64,000 nt of DNA from CAYUYV01 sp050331455 (lineage in GTDB: Bacteria; Pseudomonadota; Alphaproteobacteria; JAJFIK01), in the NCBI GenBank assembly GCA_050331455.1, contig JBHJGV010000073.1, positions 14,591-78,590 of the forward strand, written 5' to 3'. The notes under the pieces were generated by a model. The model searched no databases. It saw nothing but the letters and a program-made list of their open reading frames with translations, and was not told where the DNA came from. This document shows, piece by piece, positions 42,882 through 52,237 of the stretch (within the stretch, counting starts at the first letter, position 1; each line of letters starts with the position of its first letter). The translations under genes were made by a program, and so were the position numbers.

Positions 42882-44483
42882 TCAAATCCGCTCGGCGAAG
42901 GCCGCACTGTGCGGGGGCAGGCGCTCGGGCAGGCGGTTTGGCTGCTCCGGCAGGCCGAGGGCATAGGCGACGCGCCAGTCCCCGGCATCCTCAAGCGCCA
43001 GGGGCTGGGTCTCCCCGGACAGGTTGAAGACGCAGAGCAGGCGAGTGTCGGCGTGGGAGCGTTCAAAGGCCACCACGCTGTCCTGCGTCTGGCGCCGATG
43101 AAAACTGCCCTGGCGCAAGGCCGGATGGCGCCGCCGGAGCGCGATGAGCCGGCGCGTCGTGTTCAGGGTCGAGGCGGGATCGTCCTCCTGGCTCGCAACG
43201 CTCAGGCCCGGATGCCGCGGATCCACGGGCAGCCAGGGTTCCGCCACGGAGAAGCCGGCATGGGGCCCCTCGGCGCACCAAGGCATGGGCGTGCGCGCCC
43301 CGTCCCGGCCCAGGGTGCGCGGCCAGTTGGCGATGGCTTCCGGGTCCACGAGTCGGTCCCGGGGGACATCGGCCTGGGGCAGGCCCAACTCCTCCCCTTG
43401 ATAAAGGAACACATTGCCCCGCAGCGCCATCAGGAGACTGAGATAAAGCTGGGCGTGGCGCGGCGCGACGGGCCCGTCGATCCAGCGGGAGACGGCCCGC
43501 GGCGCATCGTGATTGCTGAAGGCCCAGGCGGGCCAGCCCTCCCCCGGTACCGCCTCCCAGGCGCCCACCGCATTGCCCAGAAGCGATGCCCCCATGCGCG
43601 GGGCGTAGAGGAAATCGAAACTATAGGCCGCGTTCAGCCGCTTGCCGCCTTGCGTGAAGGCCTTCATCTCGGCCAGGGGCCGGGGCCCGCCCACTTCGGC
43701 CACGGTGAAGCGGTCCTCATACCGATCGGTGAGAGCCCGCAACCGCTCCAGGAAGGCGGGAATGTCGTCATGGGACATGTTGCGGCTGTGGATCTGGAAG
43801 TCGAAGGGCCGGGTCGCCTCGGCCGGGTCGATGCCGCTGGGCGGATTGTCCCGCAGGGCCGGGTCGTGCATGGCGAAATTGATGGCATCGAGCCGGAAGC
43901 CGTCGACCCCGCGCTCCAGCCAGAAGCGTGCCGCCTCCAGCACCGCATCCTGAACATCCGGATGGTGTAGATTAAGGTCCGGCTGCTGGGGCAGGAAATT
44001 GTGGAAGTAATACTGGCCGCGCCGGGCATCCCAGGTCCAGGACGGCCCCCAGAACACGGACTGCCAATTGTTGGGCGGGGATCCGTCGGGCCTGGGGTCT
44101 GCCCAGACATACCAGTCCGCCCTCGGATTGTCCCGGGACGACCGGCTCTCCTCAAACCAAGCATGGGCCTCGGAGGTGTGGGACAGGACCTGGTCGATGA
44201 TGACCTTGAGACCCAGGCCGTGGGCCTTGGCGACCAGGGCATCGAAATCCGCCAGGCTGCCGAACAGGGGGTCCACATCGGTGTAGTCGGAAACGTCATA
44301 GCCGAAATCGGCCATGGGCGACCGAAAGAAGGGCGAGAGCCAGATCGCGTCGACGCCCAGCGAGGCCACATGGTCGAGCTTTGCCGTGATGCCGGACAGA
44401 TCGCCGACGCCGTCGCCATTGCTGTCGCAGAAGCTGCGCGGATAGATCTGATAAATGACGGCGCCACGCCACCAGGGTTCCAC
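42882..44483 (-). CDS. Alpha-glucosidase, glycoside hydrolase family 13
   Basis: A 533-residue cytoplasmic (no signal) GH13 enzyme that would release glucose from alpha-glucosides. Conserved regions are in order: YQIYPRSFCDSNGDGVGDL, DQVLSHTS, the nucleophile Asp199 in GFRLDAINF, the acid/base Glu263 in VAEVG, and Asp326 in FSNHDAPRA. The QIYPRSF start and overall length fit the oligo-1,6-/alpha-glucosidase (GH13_23-like) group. The stop is 113 bases from the asparaginase start. Together with the GPH symporter it suggests uptake then hydrolysis of maltose- or sucrose-like sugars. Confidence 0.94.
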   Translation of the reverse strand: MEPWWRGAVIYQIYPRSFCDSNGDGVGDLSGITAKLDHVASLGVDAIWLSPFFRSPMADFGYDVSDYTDVDPLFGSLADFDALVAKAHGLGLKVIIDQVLSHTSEAHAWFEESRSSRDNPRADWYVWADPRPDGSPPNNWQSVFWGPSWTWDARRGQYYFHNFLPQQPDLNLHHPDVQDAVLEAARFWLERGVDGFRLDAINFAMHDPALRDNPPSGIDPAEATRPFDFQIHSRNMSHDDIPAFLERLRALTDRYEDRFTVAEVGGPRPLAEMKAFTQGGKRLNAAYSFDFLYAPRMGASLLGNAVGAWEAVPGEGWPAWAFSNHDAPRAVSRWIDGPVAPRHAQLYLSLLMALRGNVFLYQGEELGLPQADVPRDRLVDPEAIANWPRTLGRDGARTPMPWCAEGPHAGFSVAEPWLPVDPRHPGLSVASQEDDPASTLNTTRRLIALRRRHPALRQGSFHRRQTQDSVVAFERSHADTRLLCVFNLSGETQPLALEDAGDWRVAYALGLPEQPNRLPERLPPHSAAFAERI

Positions 44484-44619
44484 GATACCACCTCATCCCG
44501 CTGGATCTTGGCCCCCGCCGTCCCACCCGGTGCGGCCGGGACCGAGGGGGCGTCGGGGCGAAAAACGGAGCCGGCCGCGCGCCATGCGCGCGCCTGCACC
44601 CCGCGTCAAGGCGGTCTGA

Positions 44620-45717
44620 TTACGACGGGACGCCCATCCAGTCCAGGACGGGACCGTTACGCTCGGCGGGATAGGTGTGGGAGAGGTCCTCGATCTCCGA
44701 ATAGGTCACGCCGGCCCCCGCCGCGCCCAGGGCCTCCACGGCCTCGCGCGCCATATCCACGGGGAACATCCAATCGAGGACGCCATGGGTCAGATGGACC
44801 GGCACGGAGCGCAGTTTTTCCGGGTTGGCGAGGCTCAGCAGGATCGGGTGGAAGCTCGCCGCGATGGGCGCGATATGGGTGAAGGGCGAGTCGGCATTGA
44901 AGCCCACAAGATAGCTGAAAGTGCCGCCGTCGCTGATGCCGGTCAGGAGCTGGCGGTCCGGGTCGATGCGCCAGCGCGCAGCCACCGCGTCCCGCATGTC
45001 GAGGAGCCGCGTGCCGTCCTCTTCCGGCTGGGTCAGGGACCAGGTCTCGGCCAGGGAGGTCGGTGCCATCAGGATGGCGCCCCGGGTCCGCGCCGCGCGC
45101 AGCCAGGTCCACAGGAAGCGCCGGCCATTGCCGCCGCCGCCATGCAGAGCCATAATCAGGGGGTGCGCCGTATCCGGATCATAGGTCTCCGGAACATAGA
45201 GGGAAAAGCCGCCCCGGGTTCCCGGCTCGCCGCCGCCATGGAGCAGGCCGTTCTCCCCGCCCCCCCGCAGGCCGCCGGTGCTGAGCCGCCCGAGCAGACC
45301 CATATCGCCGCGGGCCGAGTCTTCCACGAAATACTGGCTGACGGGCAGCAGGACCGGCGCCAGCGGATAGAGCGCCTCGCAGGCCCGGGACCAGGCGCCG
45401 AGGGCTTGATAGACACCCAAAACGCCCTCGGGAGCACGCAGGGCCTCCCGCGCCTTCGGAAATGCTCCGGCCACGGCGCTTGCGGCCTCCTGAAGACAGG
45501 TGCGCACCGGAATCAGGTGCTCCGGCCAGGGAACGGCTTCGAGGGCGCTGAGCTGGGTCTGGATGGCGATCTCCGGCACGCCGAGCTTCGCGATGACCTC
45601 GCCCACGACCGGCGGATGAAGCCGACGCCCCAGGGTCTCGAGGGCCTCGAGACCGGAGAGGAGCGGCGGCAGGGTCTCGGCGATCCAGGCCGCGACCGGG
45701 GTTGGGCCATCACTCAC
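44620..45717 (-). CDS. Alpha/beta-hydrolase (phospholipase/carboxylesterase-like) protein
   Basis: The 365-residue product has an N-terminal helical part of about 165 residues that I do not recognise, then an alpha/beta-hydrolase domain: SLYVPETYDPDTAHPLIMAL, the oxyanion segment HGGGGNGR, the nucleophile elbow LLTGISDGGTFSY, a late Asp in LTHGVLDWMFPVD and the His in LSHTYPAER. It resembles the polyhydroxybutyrate-depolymerase/phospholipase type of esterases. No signal peptide. It starts 6 bases after the P450 stop on the same strand, so the two are co-transcribed. Confidence 0.85.
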   Translation of the reverse strand: MSDGPTPVAAWIAETLPPLLSGLEALETLGRRLHPPVVGEVIAKLGVPEIAIQTQLSALEAVPWPEHLIPVRTCLQEAASAVAGAFPKAREALRAPEGVLGVYQALGAWSRACEALYPLAPVLLPVSQYFVEDSARGDMGLLGRLSTGGLRGGGENGLLHGGGEPGTRGGFSLYVPETYDPDTAHPLIMALHGGGGNGRRFLWTWLRAARTRGAILMAPTSLAETWSLTQPEEDGTRLLDMRDAVAARWRIDPDRQLLTGISDGGTFSYLVGFNADSPFTHIAPIAASFHPILLSLANPEKLRSVPVHLTHGVLDWMFPVDMAREAVEALGAAGAGVTYSEIEDLSHTYPAERNGPVLDWMGVPS

Positions 45718-45723
45718 GGGGCA

Positions 45724-46971
45724 TCAGCCGCGGATGCGCACGGGCAAGCTGGCATAGCCCTTGACGAAGTTGGAGCGGACCCGTTTCGGCTCATCGACCA
45801 CCTCAATGGTATGGAAGCGCTTCATGATTTCCTCCCAGAGGATCCGAAGCTGAAGTTCGGCGAGCCGATTGCCGACGCAGCGATGGATGCCGAAGCCGAA
45901 GGACAGGTGCTGGCGGGCCCGGGGCCGGTCAATCTGGAATGCGTCCGGATTGTCGATCGCCTCCGCGTCCCGGTTGCCTGAGACATACCACATCACGACC
46001 TTCTCGCCCGCCGGGATGGTCTTGCCGCCCAGCACCGTCTCCCGGGTCGTCGTGCGGCGCATATGGGCCAGCGGCGTCTGCCAGCGGATGATTTCGGACA
46101 CCATATTGTCGATCAGGCGCGGGTCGGCACGCAGCTTGTCGTATTCGTCCGGATTTTGATTGAGCGCCAGCAGGCCGCCGGAGATGGAGTTCCGGGTGGT
46201 GTCGTTGCCGCCGACGATCAGCAAGATGATGTTTCCGAGGAATTCCTGGAAATCCATGTTCCGGGTCGCCTCGCCATGGGCCAGCATCGAGATGAGGTCG
46301 TTGCGCGGCGGCTCATTGACCCGTTCATTCCACAGACCGAGGAAATAAGTGCCGCAGTCGCGCAGTTCCTCGCGCCGGGCCTCGATGGACTCCACGATGC
46401 CCGATTTTTCGTCCGCCGTCGCCACATCGGACCAGCGAGTCAGCTTGCGGCGCTCCTCCCACGGAAAATCGAACAGGGTTGCCAGCATTTGGGTCGTGAT
46501 CTCGATGGAGACGCGATCCACCCAGTCGAAGGTCTCGCCGACGGGCAGATTGTCGAGAATGCCGCAAACCCGTGTGCGGATGGTTTTTTCCATATCGGCC
46601 AGGTTGGGACCCGACACGATGGGTTGGACAACCTTGCGCTGATCGTCGTGCTTGGGCGGATCCATGGCAATGAACATGGGGAGCGGGAATTCCTCCCGCG
46701 GCGTCATGATGGTGATGGCGGGCTCGGAGGAGTAGATCGCCGGATGGGTCTCTACCTCGAGGATGTCCTTGTATTTTGTAACCGACCAGTAGGGGCCGAA
46801 GGGGCTGTCCGGGCAGTAATGGACGGGAGCTTCCTCCCGCAGCCGCTTGAAATAGGGCCAGAAGGAATTGGTCAGGAAAAGTTCCGGATCGGAGACGTCC
46901 AGCGTCTCCAGGGGAAGCGAATAGGGATCGACGGCGGGGGTCTGCTCCCGGCCAAAGGGCGTGCCACGCAT
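45724..46971 (-). CDS. Cytochrome P450, CYP153-type alkane/fatty-acid terminal hydroxylase
   Basis: A 415-residue soluble class I P450. The I-helix reads IILLIVGGNDTTRNSISGG, the ExxR motif is in EIIRWQTPLAHMRRT, and the heme loop HLSFGFGIHRCVGNRLAE holds ligand Cys365. The I-helix and the WYVSGNRDAE segment are hallmarks of CYP153, which puts a hydroxyl on the terminal carbon of medium-chain alkanes, alcohols or fatty acids. ATG 46971 has an excellent site (ggaggaaag); the longer frame is not needed. CYP153 needs a ferredoxin and a reductase, and neither gene is adjacent. The coupled esterase-like gene may act on the products. Confidence 0.92.
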   Translation of the reverse strand: MRGTPFGREQTPAVDPYSLPLETLDVSDPELFLTNSFWPYFKRLREEAPVHYCPDSPFGPYWSVTKYKDILEVETHPAIYSSEPAITIMTPREEFPLPMFIAMDPPKHDDQRKVVQPIVSGPNLADMEKTIRTRVCGILDNLPVGETFDWVDRVSIEITTQMLATLFDFPWEERRKLTRWSDVATADEKSGIVESIEARREELRDCGTYFLGLWNERVNEPPRNDLISMLAHGEATRNMDFQEFLGNIILLIVGGNDTTRNSISGGLLALNQNPDEYDKLRADPRLIDNMVSEIIRWQTPLAHMRRTTTRETVLGGKTIPAGEKVVMWYVSGNRDAEAIDNPDAFQIDRPRARQHLSFGFGIHRCVGNRLAELQLRILWEEIMKRFHTIEVVDEPKRVRSNFVKGYASLPVRIRG

Positions 46972-47220
46972 GGGTCTTTCCTCCAGATGTCTCCCGGCGG
47001 TTTTGGCAACCGGCCGCGCCGGCCCGCACCGCTTCAAAAATTCCTGACGCAGGCGTCACCGTAGCAGCAAGGCGCCCGCCGGCAAAGTGACCTTGACGAT
47101 GGACGGGGCGAAGCATGAGACGCCTTGAAGGATCCGCGGCCGGGGGGACCATAGGCGGGCAGGCCAAACTCGATTATGCAAGGCCATGATCCATCAAGCC
47201 CCAGCTCCAGGAGCGCCGCC

Positions 47221-49281
47221 ATGCCGACGATCGTGCCGCCCCGCACCGCTGCCCCCATCCTGAAAACCCTTGCCGCGATAACGGCTGTGACGGTCAGCGC
47301 CTGTGCAGGCGTTCCGGACACAAGCCCGGGCACGGCAAAGCAGGACACGGGCCCGGCGCGCAGCATCGCCCCCTATTTCGCGACCATCGAGGTCATCCCG
47401 TCGGCGGATGAAACGCCGGGTCTTGCGGTCTCGGGCGCCGTGTTCCACGACCGCAACCGGGACGGCAAGCGCCAGGAGGCAGAGCCCGGCGTCGCGGAGG
47501 TCCTCGTCTCCAACGGGCGGGATGTGGTGCGGACCAATCGCCAGGGGATCTACCGCCTGCCCGCCCGCAGCGACATGTCCGTGTCCGTGGTGCAGCCCCG
47601 GGGCTGGCGCACGCCCACGGACGAAAACTGGGTCCCCCAATTCGCCTATGAGCACAAGCCCGGCGGCTCGCCCAAGGCGTTCCGCTTTGGCGGCCTCGAG
47701 CCCACCGGCCCTCTGCCCGAAGCGGTGAACTTTCCGCTTGTTCCGGCGCCGGAGCATGACCGCTTCTCATGCGCGGTCCTGGGCGATACCCAGGCCTATT
47801 CGAATGCGGAAATCAGCCATGTGCGGGACACCGTGATCGACGATCTCGCGGACCGGCGGGACGGTCAGATCGACTGCCTGTTGTTTCTCGGCGATGTGGT
47901 CGGCGACGATCTGGGGCTGATCCCCCGCATGGCCGAGGTCACGGGCAGCCTGGGCGTGCCCCAATACTGGGTGCACGGTAATCACGATTTCGACTTCGAC
48001 GCGGACCGGGATGCCGACTCGACAGACACCTGGCGGCGCCTGTGGGGCCCGGCCTATTACGCCTTCGAGATGGGCGATGCAGTGTTCATCGCCCTCGACA
48101 ATGTGGTCTATCCGTGCGGGGAGGAAGATGCGAAACGACCCGGACGGGAATACTGCGTTGAAGGCAACCGCAAACGCTACAATGGCCGGGTGCCCGAACC
48201 CCAGATGATCTGGCTGCGCAATCTGGTCAACGCCCTACCCGCCGACAAACGCATCATCCTTGCCCATCATATTCCCTTCGTGTCTTTCGTTGATCAGAGC
48301 TCCGTGACCCACCAGACCGATAATGTCACTGAGATCCATGCCCTGCTGGAGGGGCGCAAGGCCCTGTCCCTGTCGGGCCATACCCACACCATCGAGAACC
48401 ATCAGCCCGGGGACCACTATCATGGCTGGTCCGAGGCCGTTGGCGTCGAGACCCTGCCCTTCCCCCATATCGTGGCCGGCGCCGTCTCCGGCGGCTGGTG
48501 GCATGGCGACTTCGATGTGGACGGCGCGCCCATGGCACTCCAGCGTCTCGGCGGTCCCCGGGGCTGGCTTGACCTCACCTTCTCGGGGTCGGACTTTGTG
48601 GACACCTATTACGCGACCAATCTGGCGCCGGACCGGCGCATGTGGCTGGGGCTGAACACGCCCGGCTTCCGTTCCTGGTTCGAGAGGATCATGGCCTGGC
48701 GGGCAGAGGACCGGGAGACCCGCGATCCCGTCCCGCCCCGGACGATTGCCGATCTGCCGGACCCGAAAATCCTGACCCTGGAGGACCTTTATGGCGGGGT
48801 CTATCTGACGGCGAATGTGTGGAACGGCAGCAGCGCGTCGACGGTCACCGTCCAGATCAATGACGGGCGTGCGGTCCCGATGATCCGCACCCAGCGGGCC
48901 CGCGGCGAGGAGGCCAAGACCGGCGCGCTTTACGCCGACCCGTTTGCCGCCACCCGTCAGCTCACGGTTGCCCGCTTTGCCTATGAAAGCCGCTCCGGCA
49001 TTGAGCGCCACCAGGGTTATGAGGCGTTCCGGGGCGGCCGGTTCGGGCCGGCGGCGCCCCAGCCCCAGACCTCCGTGGCGGACCGCTCAAGCCATTTGTG
49101 GCGCCATCAACTGCCCCAGGTCCTGCCCTTCGGCACCCATATCGCCACGGTCACCCATCGGGACGACCACGGCCGTGAGACCACCGACCGGCTGGTCTTC
49201 GAAGTGCGGGAAAACCGCCCCCCTGCCCTGTGGCGCCAGGATGTCTGGGACCGCTTCGAGGACGGACCGCCCGTGCGCTGA
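47221..49281 (+). CDS. Three-domain calcineurin-like phosphoesterase lipoprotein
   Basis: A 686-residue protein with a lipobox (AAITAVTVSACAG), so it is probably anchored in a membrane facing the periplasm. After a beta-sandwich N domain (GAVFHDRNRDGKRQEAEPGV, typical of the Metallophos_N/SdrD-like fold) comes the metallophosphoesterase core: VLGDTQAYS, FLGDVVGDDL, VHGNHDFDFD, LAHHIPFVSF and LSGHTHTIEN. The C-terminal ~200 residues fit the Metallophos_C domain. ATG 47221 has ccaggagc upstream; ATG 47176 is less likely. Likely role: extracytoplasmic phosphate ester or nucleotide hydrolysis. It stands alone on the plus strand. Confidence 0.9.
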   Translation: MPTIVPPRTAAPILKTLAAITAVTVSACAGVPDTSPGTAKQDTGPARSIAPYFATIEVIPSADETPGLAVSGAVFHDRNRDGKRQEAEPGVAEVLVSNGRDVVRTNRQGIYRLPARSDMSVSVVQPRGWRTPTDENWVPQFAYEHKPGGSPKAFRFGGLEPTGPLPEAVNFPLVPAPEHDRFSCAVLGDTQAYSNAEISHVRDTVIDDLADRRDGQIDCLLFLGDVVGDDLGLIPRMAEVTGSLGVPQYWVHGNHDFDFDADRDADSTDTWRRLWGPAYYAFEMGDAVFIALDNVVYPCGEEDAKRPGREYCVEGNRKRYNGRVPEPQMIWLRNLVNALPADKRIILAHHIPFVSFVDQSSVTHQTDNVTEIHALLEGRKALSLSGHTHTIENHQPGDHYHGWSEAVGVETLPFPHIVAGAVSGGWWHGDFDVDGAPMALQRLGGPRGWLDLTFSGSDFVDTYYATNLAPDRRMWLGLNTPGFRSWFERIMAWRAEDRETRDPVPPRTIADLPDPKILTLEDLYGGVYLTANVWNGSSASTVTVQINDGRAVPMIRTQRARGEEAKTGALYADPFAATRQLTVARFAYESRSGIERHQGYEAFRGGRFGPAAPQPQTSVADRSSHLWRHQLPQVLPFGTHIATVTHRDDHGRETTDRLVFEVRENRPPALWRQDVWDRFEDGPPVR

Positions 49282-49308
49282 CACGCGCTTGCCAACGGCG
49301 AAAGCCGA

Positions 49309-49334
49309 CCGTCGACCACACCCGTCGACCACAC
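49309..49334. repeat. Perfect 13-bp tandem duplication
   Basis: ccgtcgaccacac occurs twice head to tail, directly next to the degP terminator. Confidence 0.85.
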
Positions 49335-49367
49335 AAAAAAGCCCGGAGCGATTACCCCGCTCCGGGC
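49335..49367 (-). terminator. Rho-independent terminator of the degP-type gene
   Basis: On the minus strand, a perfect 10-bp stem (gcccggagcg / cgctccgggc) with a 7-base loop is followed by six T, about 30 bases after the protease stop. Confidence 0.92.
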
Positions 49368-49396
49368 CATTTACATACCGATAAGGGAGATAAGGA

Positions 49397-50941
49397 TTAC
49401 GTGTCCTCTTCGAGGCGCACGGCGCGGAAGGAGATCTGACCGCGGCGGTTCAAAAGCAGCAGGACCAGATTGTCGTCCTTCTTCTTCAGTTCCTCAGCGA
49501 CCTTTGCCTCCACGTCGGACACGGACGCGACTTGCTCCTGCTCCACTTCGACGATCACGTCGCCAGGACGCAGGCTTTTCGCGGCCGGACCGTCCGGATC
49601 GACATCGGTGATCAGGACCCCGGTCACACCTTCTTCGACCTGGAAGCGTTCCGCCTGGGGATCGCTCGTCGGCACGACGGTCACGCCGAGGGCCGTCAAC
49701 TCCTGCTCGCCCTCTTTGACCTCGCCGGATCCGGATGAGCTGCCACCATTCAGGACCTGGGGATCAAGCTTGCCCAGCTTGACCTTCAGCACCTTCTCTT
49801 TCTTGTTGCGCCAGACCACCACATTCACGGTCTTGCCGATATCCGTGCCGGCAACGGTGCGCGAGAGCATCCGATGATCTTCGATTTCGGTGCCGTCGAA
49901 TTTCAGGATGACGTCACCGATCTTGAAGCCCGCCTTTTCCGCCGGTCCACCTTCGACCACTTCGGACACGGCGGCGCCCTTGGCTTCCTTCAGACCGAAG
50001 CTCGAGGCGAGTTCATCGGTGAGGTACTGGATTTGAACACCCAGCCATCCGCGGCGCGTCTCGCCATAATCGATGAGTTGCGCAATCACATTGTCGGCTA
50101 AAGCGGCGGAAATCGCGAAGCCGATGCCCACCGAGCCCCCCGACGGGGAGATGATCACCGTGTTCACGCCGACCACTTCGCCCTTCATGTTGAAGAGCGG
50201 ACCGCCGGAATTGCCGCGGTTGATCGCAGCATCCGTCTGGATAAAGTCGTCATAGACGCCGGCGCCGATATTCCGGTTGCGCGCCGAGATGATACCGGCC
50301 GTGACCGACGTGCCCAGATTGAACGGGTTGCCGATGGCCATCACCCAGTCGCCCACCCGGGCCTCGTCGCTGTTGCCGAATTTAACCACCGGCAGGGGCT
50401 TGTCGGATTCGACCTTGATCACCGCGAGGTCCGTTGCTTCGTCCTTGCCCACAAGTTCGGCGGGAAGCTTCAGGCCGGATGCGAAATTGACCTGAATGTC
50501 GGTCGCGTCGCCCACGACATGGTTGTTGGTGACAATGTAACCGCGGGGATCGACGACGAAGCCCGAGCCCAGGGATTGGACCTCCCGGGGTTCGCGCGGC
50601 GCACGGCCCATGGGACCGCGCTCGAAAAACTCGCGGAAGAATTCATCAAAGGGCATTTCCGGGCCGCCGCGGCGCTCACGCCGGTTCTGGCGGCGCTCAA
50701 CGCGCTGGGTTGTGGAAATGTTGACCACGGCCGGCGCCAGATCCTCGACCAAATCGGCGAAGCTGTCCGGCGCGGGTCGCGCTTGGGCCATGCCGGCCCA
50801 GATCAGGGCCGCCACAACCGTGACCAGTCCCAGCCACAGCGCAGCGGAGCGCCATGCCGCCGCCTGTCCATCCCTGTCCCGCACGGCGGTTTTCACCGCC
50901 TGCGTTGTCTTTCCGTCCAGCCGTGTCGTCACTTTTGCCAT
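49397..50941 (-). CDS. degP: Periplasmic serine protease Do (DegP/HtrA family)
   Basis: DegP degrades or refolds misfolded envelope proteins. The 514-residue product has an N-terminal hydrophobic segment at about 33-52 (signal or anchor), the trypsin-like domain with triad His141 (TNNHVVG), Asp171 (ATDLAVIK) and Ser245 (RGNSGGPL), and two PDZ domains (about 290-380 and 420-505). ATG 50941 is the start. The gene lies downstream of hflK-hflC on the same strand, a common alphaproteobacterial arrangement, but here a terminator and a 393-base gap come between, so it has its own promoter. Confidence 0.95.
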   Translation of the reverse strand: MAKVTTRLDGKTTQAVKTAVRDRDGQAAAWRSAALWLGLVTVVAALIWAGMAQARPAPDSFADLVEDLAPAVVNISTTQRVERRQNRRERRGGPEMPFDEFFREFFERGPMGRAPREPREVQSLGSGFVVDPRGYIVTNNHVVGDATDIQVNFASGLKLPAELVGKDEATDLAVIKVESDKPLPVVKFGNSDEARVGDWVMAIGNPFNLGTSVTAGIISARNRNIGAGVYDDFIQTDAAINRGNSGGPLFNMKGEVVGVNTVIISPSGGSVGIGFAISAALADNVIAQLIDYGETRRGWLGVQIQYLTDELASSFGLKEAKGAAVSEVVEGGPAEKAGFKIGDVILKFDGTEIEDHRMLSRTVAGTDIGKTVNVVVWRNKKEKVLKVKLGKLDPQVLNGGSSSGSGEVKEGEQELTALGVTVVPTSDPQAERFQVEEGVTGVLITDVDPDGPAAKSLRPGDVIVEVEQEQVASVSDVEAKVAEELKKKDDNLVLLLLNRRGQISFRAVRLEEDT

Positions 50942-50945
50942 CCTC

Positions 50946-50977
50946 CATCGTCAGCAACAGTCATCGTCAGCAACAGT
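50946..50977. repeat. Perfect 16-bp tandem duplication just upstream of degP
   Basis: catcgtcagcaacagt occurs at 50946-50961 and 50962-50977, only a few bases before the degP start codon, where it sits in the mRNA leader. The rest of the 50942-51334 gap holds the hflKC terminator and no gene. Confidence 0.85.
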
Positions 50978-51263
50978 GCCGTCGGTCCCGATGACCGAGG
51001 ACATCTCAAATTTCGCTCAACGGGCCTCAACCACGATCGTCCGTCCCCCCTTCGATGGGCGCCGCTGCATTCCAAGCACCCAAGCGCGGCTTCCGGGGCG
51101 ACCCGCGGCACCGGCCAGGCTTTCAACTCCGGACCCCGGCCCGGTCGCCCGAGGCGCTCCCCCCATCGACCGCAGCGCTTTCCTTACAGGATGATGAGGT
51201 AAAGAGGGGTTTGCGGCGCATTTGCGGCCTGCCATGACCGCGTCTGCTGTGTGGCTAGAGGTA

Positions 51264-51298
51264 AGAAAAAACCGGCCGTGAACAAGCACGGCCGGTTC
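51264..51298 (-). terminator. Rho-independent terminator of the hflK-hflC operon
   Basis: On the minus strand, an 11-bp perfect stem (aaccggccgtg / cacggccggtt) with a 6-base loop is followed by a T run, about 35 bases after the hflC stop. Confidence 0.93.
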
Positions 51299-51334
51299 CT
51301 TGATTGAAAGAGACCTTAGCGGACGCGTGGGCCT

Positions 51335-52237
51335 TTAGCGGTCCGGTGTCCCGGTCACGCCCCTCGGGAAATCGCCCGTGGGCGACCCGAAATACTGGAA
51401 AAAATCGCTGTCCGGCGAGAGCACCATGGTGGTGTCGTTGCGGCCCAGCGACGCCTCATAGGCCTGCATGGCGCGATAGAAACCGAAGAAATCTTCGTCC
51501 TTACCGAAAGCCTCGGCAAAGATCCGGTTGCGCTCTGCATCGCCTTCACCGCGTACGATATCGGCATCCCGGCGAGCCTCGGCGAGCAGCACCTGGGCTT
51601 CCTTGTCCGCACGGGAGCGGATCCGCTGGGAGATTTCCTGACCCTGGGCACGGGCTTCCCGAGCCTCCCGATCCCGCTCCGCCCGCATCCGGTTGAACAC
51701 GGCGACACTGTTTTCCTGGGGCAGATCCGCCCGCCGGATTCGCACATCCACGATCTGGATGCCGAGTTCGGCCGCTTTGTTGTTCACATCCGTCCGGATC
51801 TTGAGCATGGAGTCGGCCCGCTCCCCGGTGAGAAGGGTCGAAAACTCCCGCTCGGCCAAAACCGTCCGCACACTGGTGTTGAACAGGCGCGACAGACGCT
51901 CCCGGGCCCGGAATTCGTTGTTAACCGACTGGAAGAACTTCAGCGGGTCCACGATCTTGAAGCGGGCAAAGGCATCGACGATCAACCGCTTTTGATCGAG
52001 GGTCAGCACTTCTTCGGGCTCGGTGTCGAGATCGAGAATGCGCCGGTCAAACAGAACCGCCCGCTGGAAAAAGGGCAGTTTCACCTGAAGTCCCGGGTCC
52101 TGGATCACCCGCTTGGGCTCACCGAGTTGGACCACCAGGGCCTGCTGGGTCTGATTGACGATGAAGAAGGTGTCCGACGCGCCGATGGCCGCCAGGACAC
52201 CGATGATCAGGACAAGGATGGTACCGATACGTGCCAT
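51335..52237 (-). CDS. hflC: Membrane protease modulator HflC
   Basis: HflC is a SPFH/stomatin-like protein that pairs with HflK to cage the FtsH protease in the inner membrane. The 300-residue product has one N-terminal membrane span (about 5-25), then the SPFH domain (FIVNQTQQALVVQLGEPKRV) and a helical region with AREARAQGQEISQRIRSRAD and EGDAERNRIFAEAFGKD. Its ATG shares a base with the hflK stop (52237), so synthesis is coupled. Confidence 0.96.
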   Translation of the reverse strand: MARIGTILVLIIGVLAAIGASDTFFIVNQTQQALVVQLGEPKRVIQDPGLQVKLPFFQRAVLFDRRILDLDTEPEEVLTLDQKRLIVDAFARFKIVDPLKFFQSVNNEFRARERLSRLFNTSVRTVLAEREFSTLLTGERADSMLKIRTDVNNKAAELGIQIVDVRIRRADLPQENSVAVFNRMRAERDREAREARAQGQEISQRIRSRADKEAQVLLAEARRDADIVRGEGDAERNRIFAEAFGKDEDFFGFYRAMQAYEASLGRNDTTMVLSPDSDFFQYFGSPTGDFPRGVTGTPDR

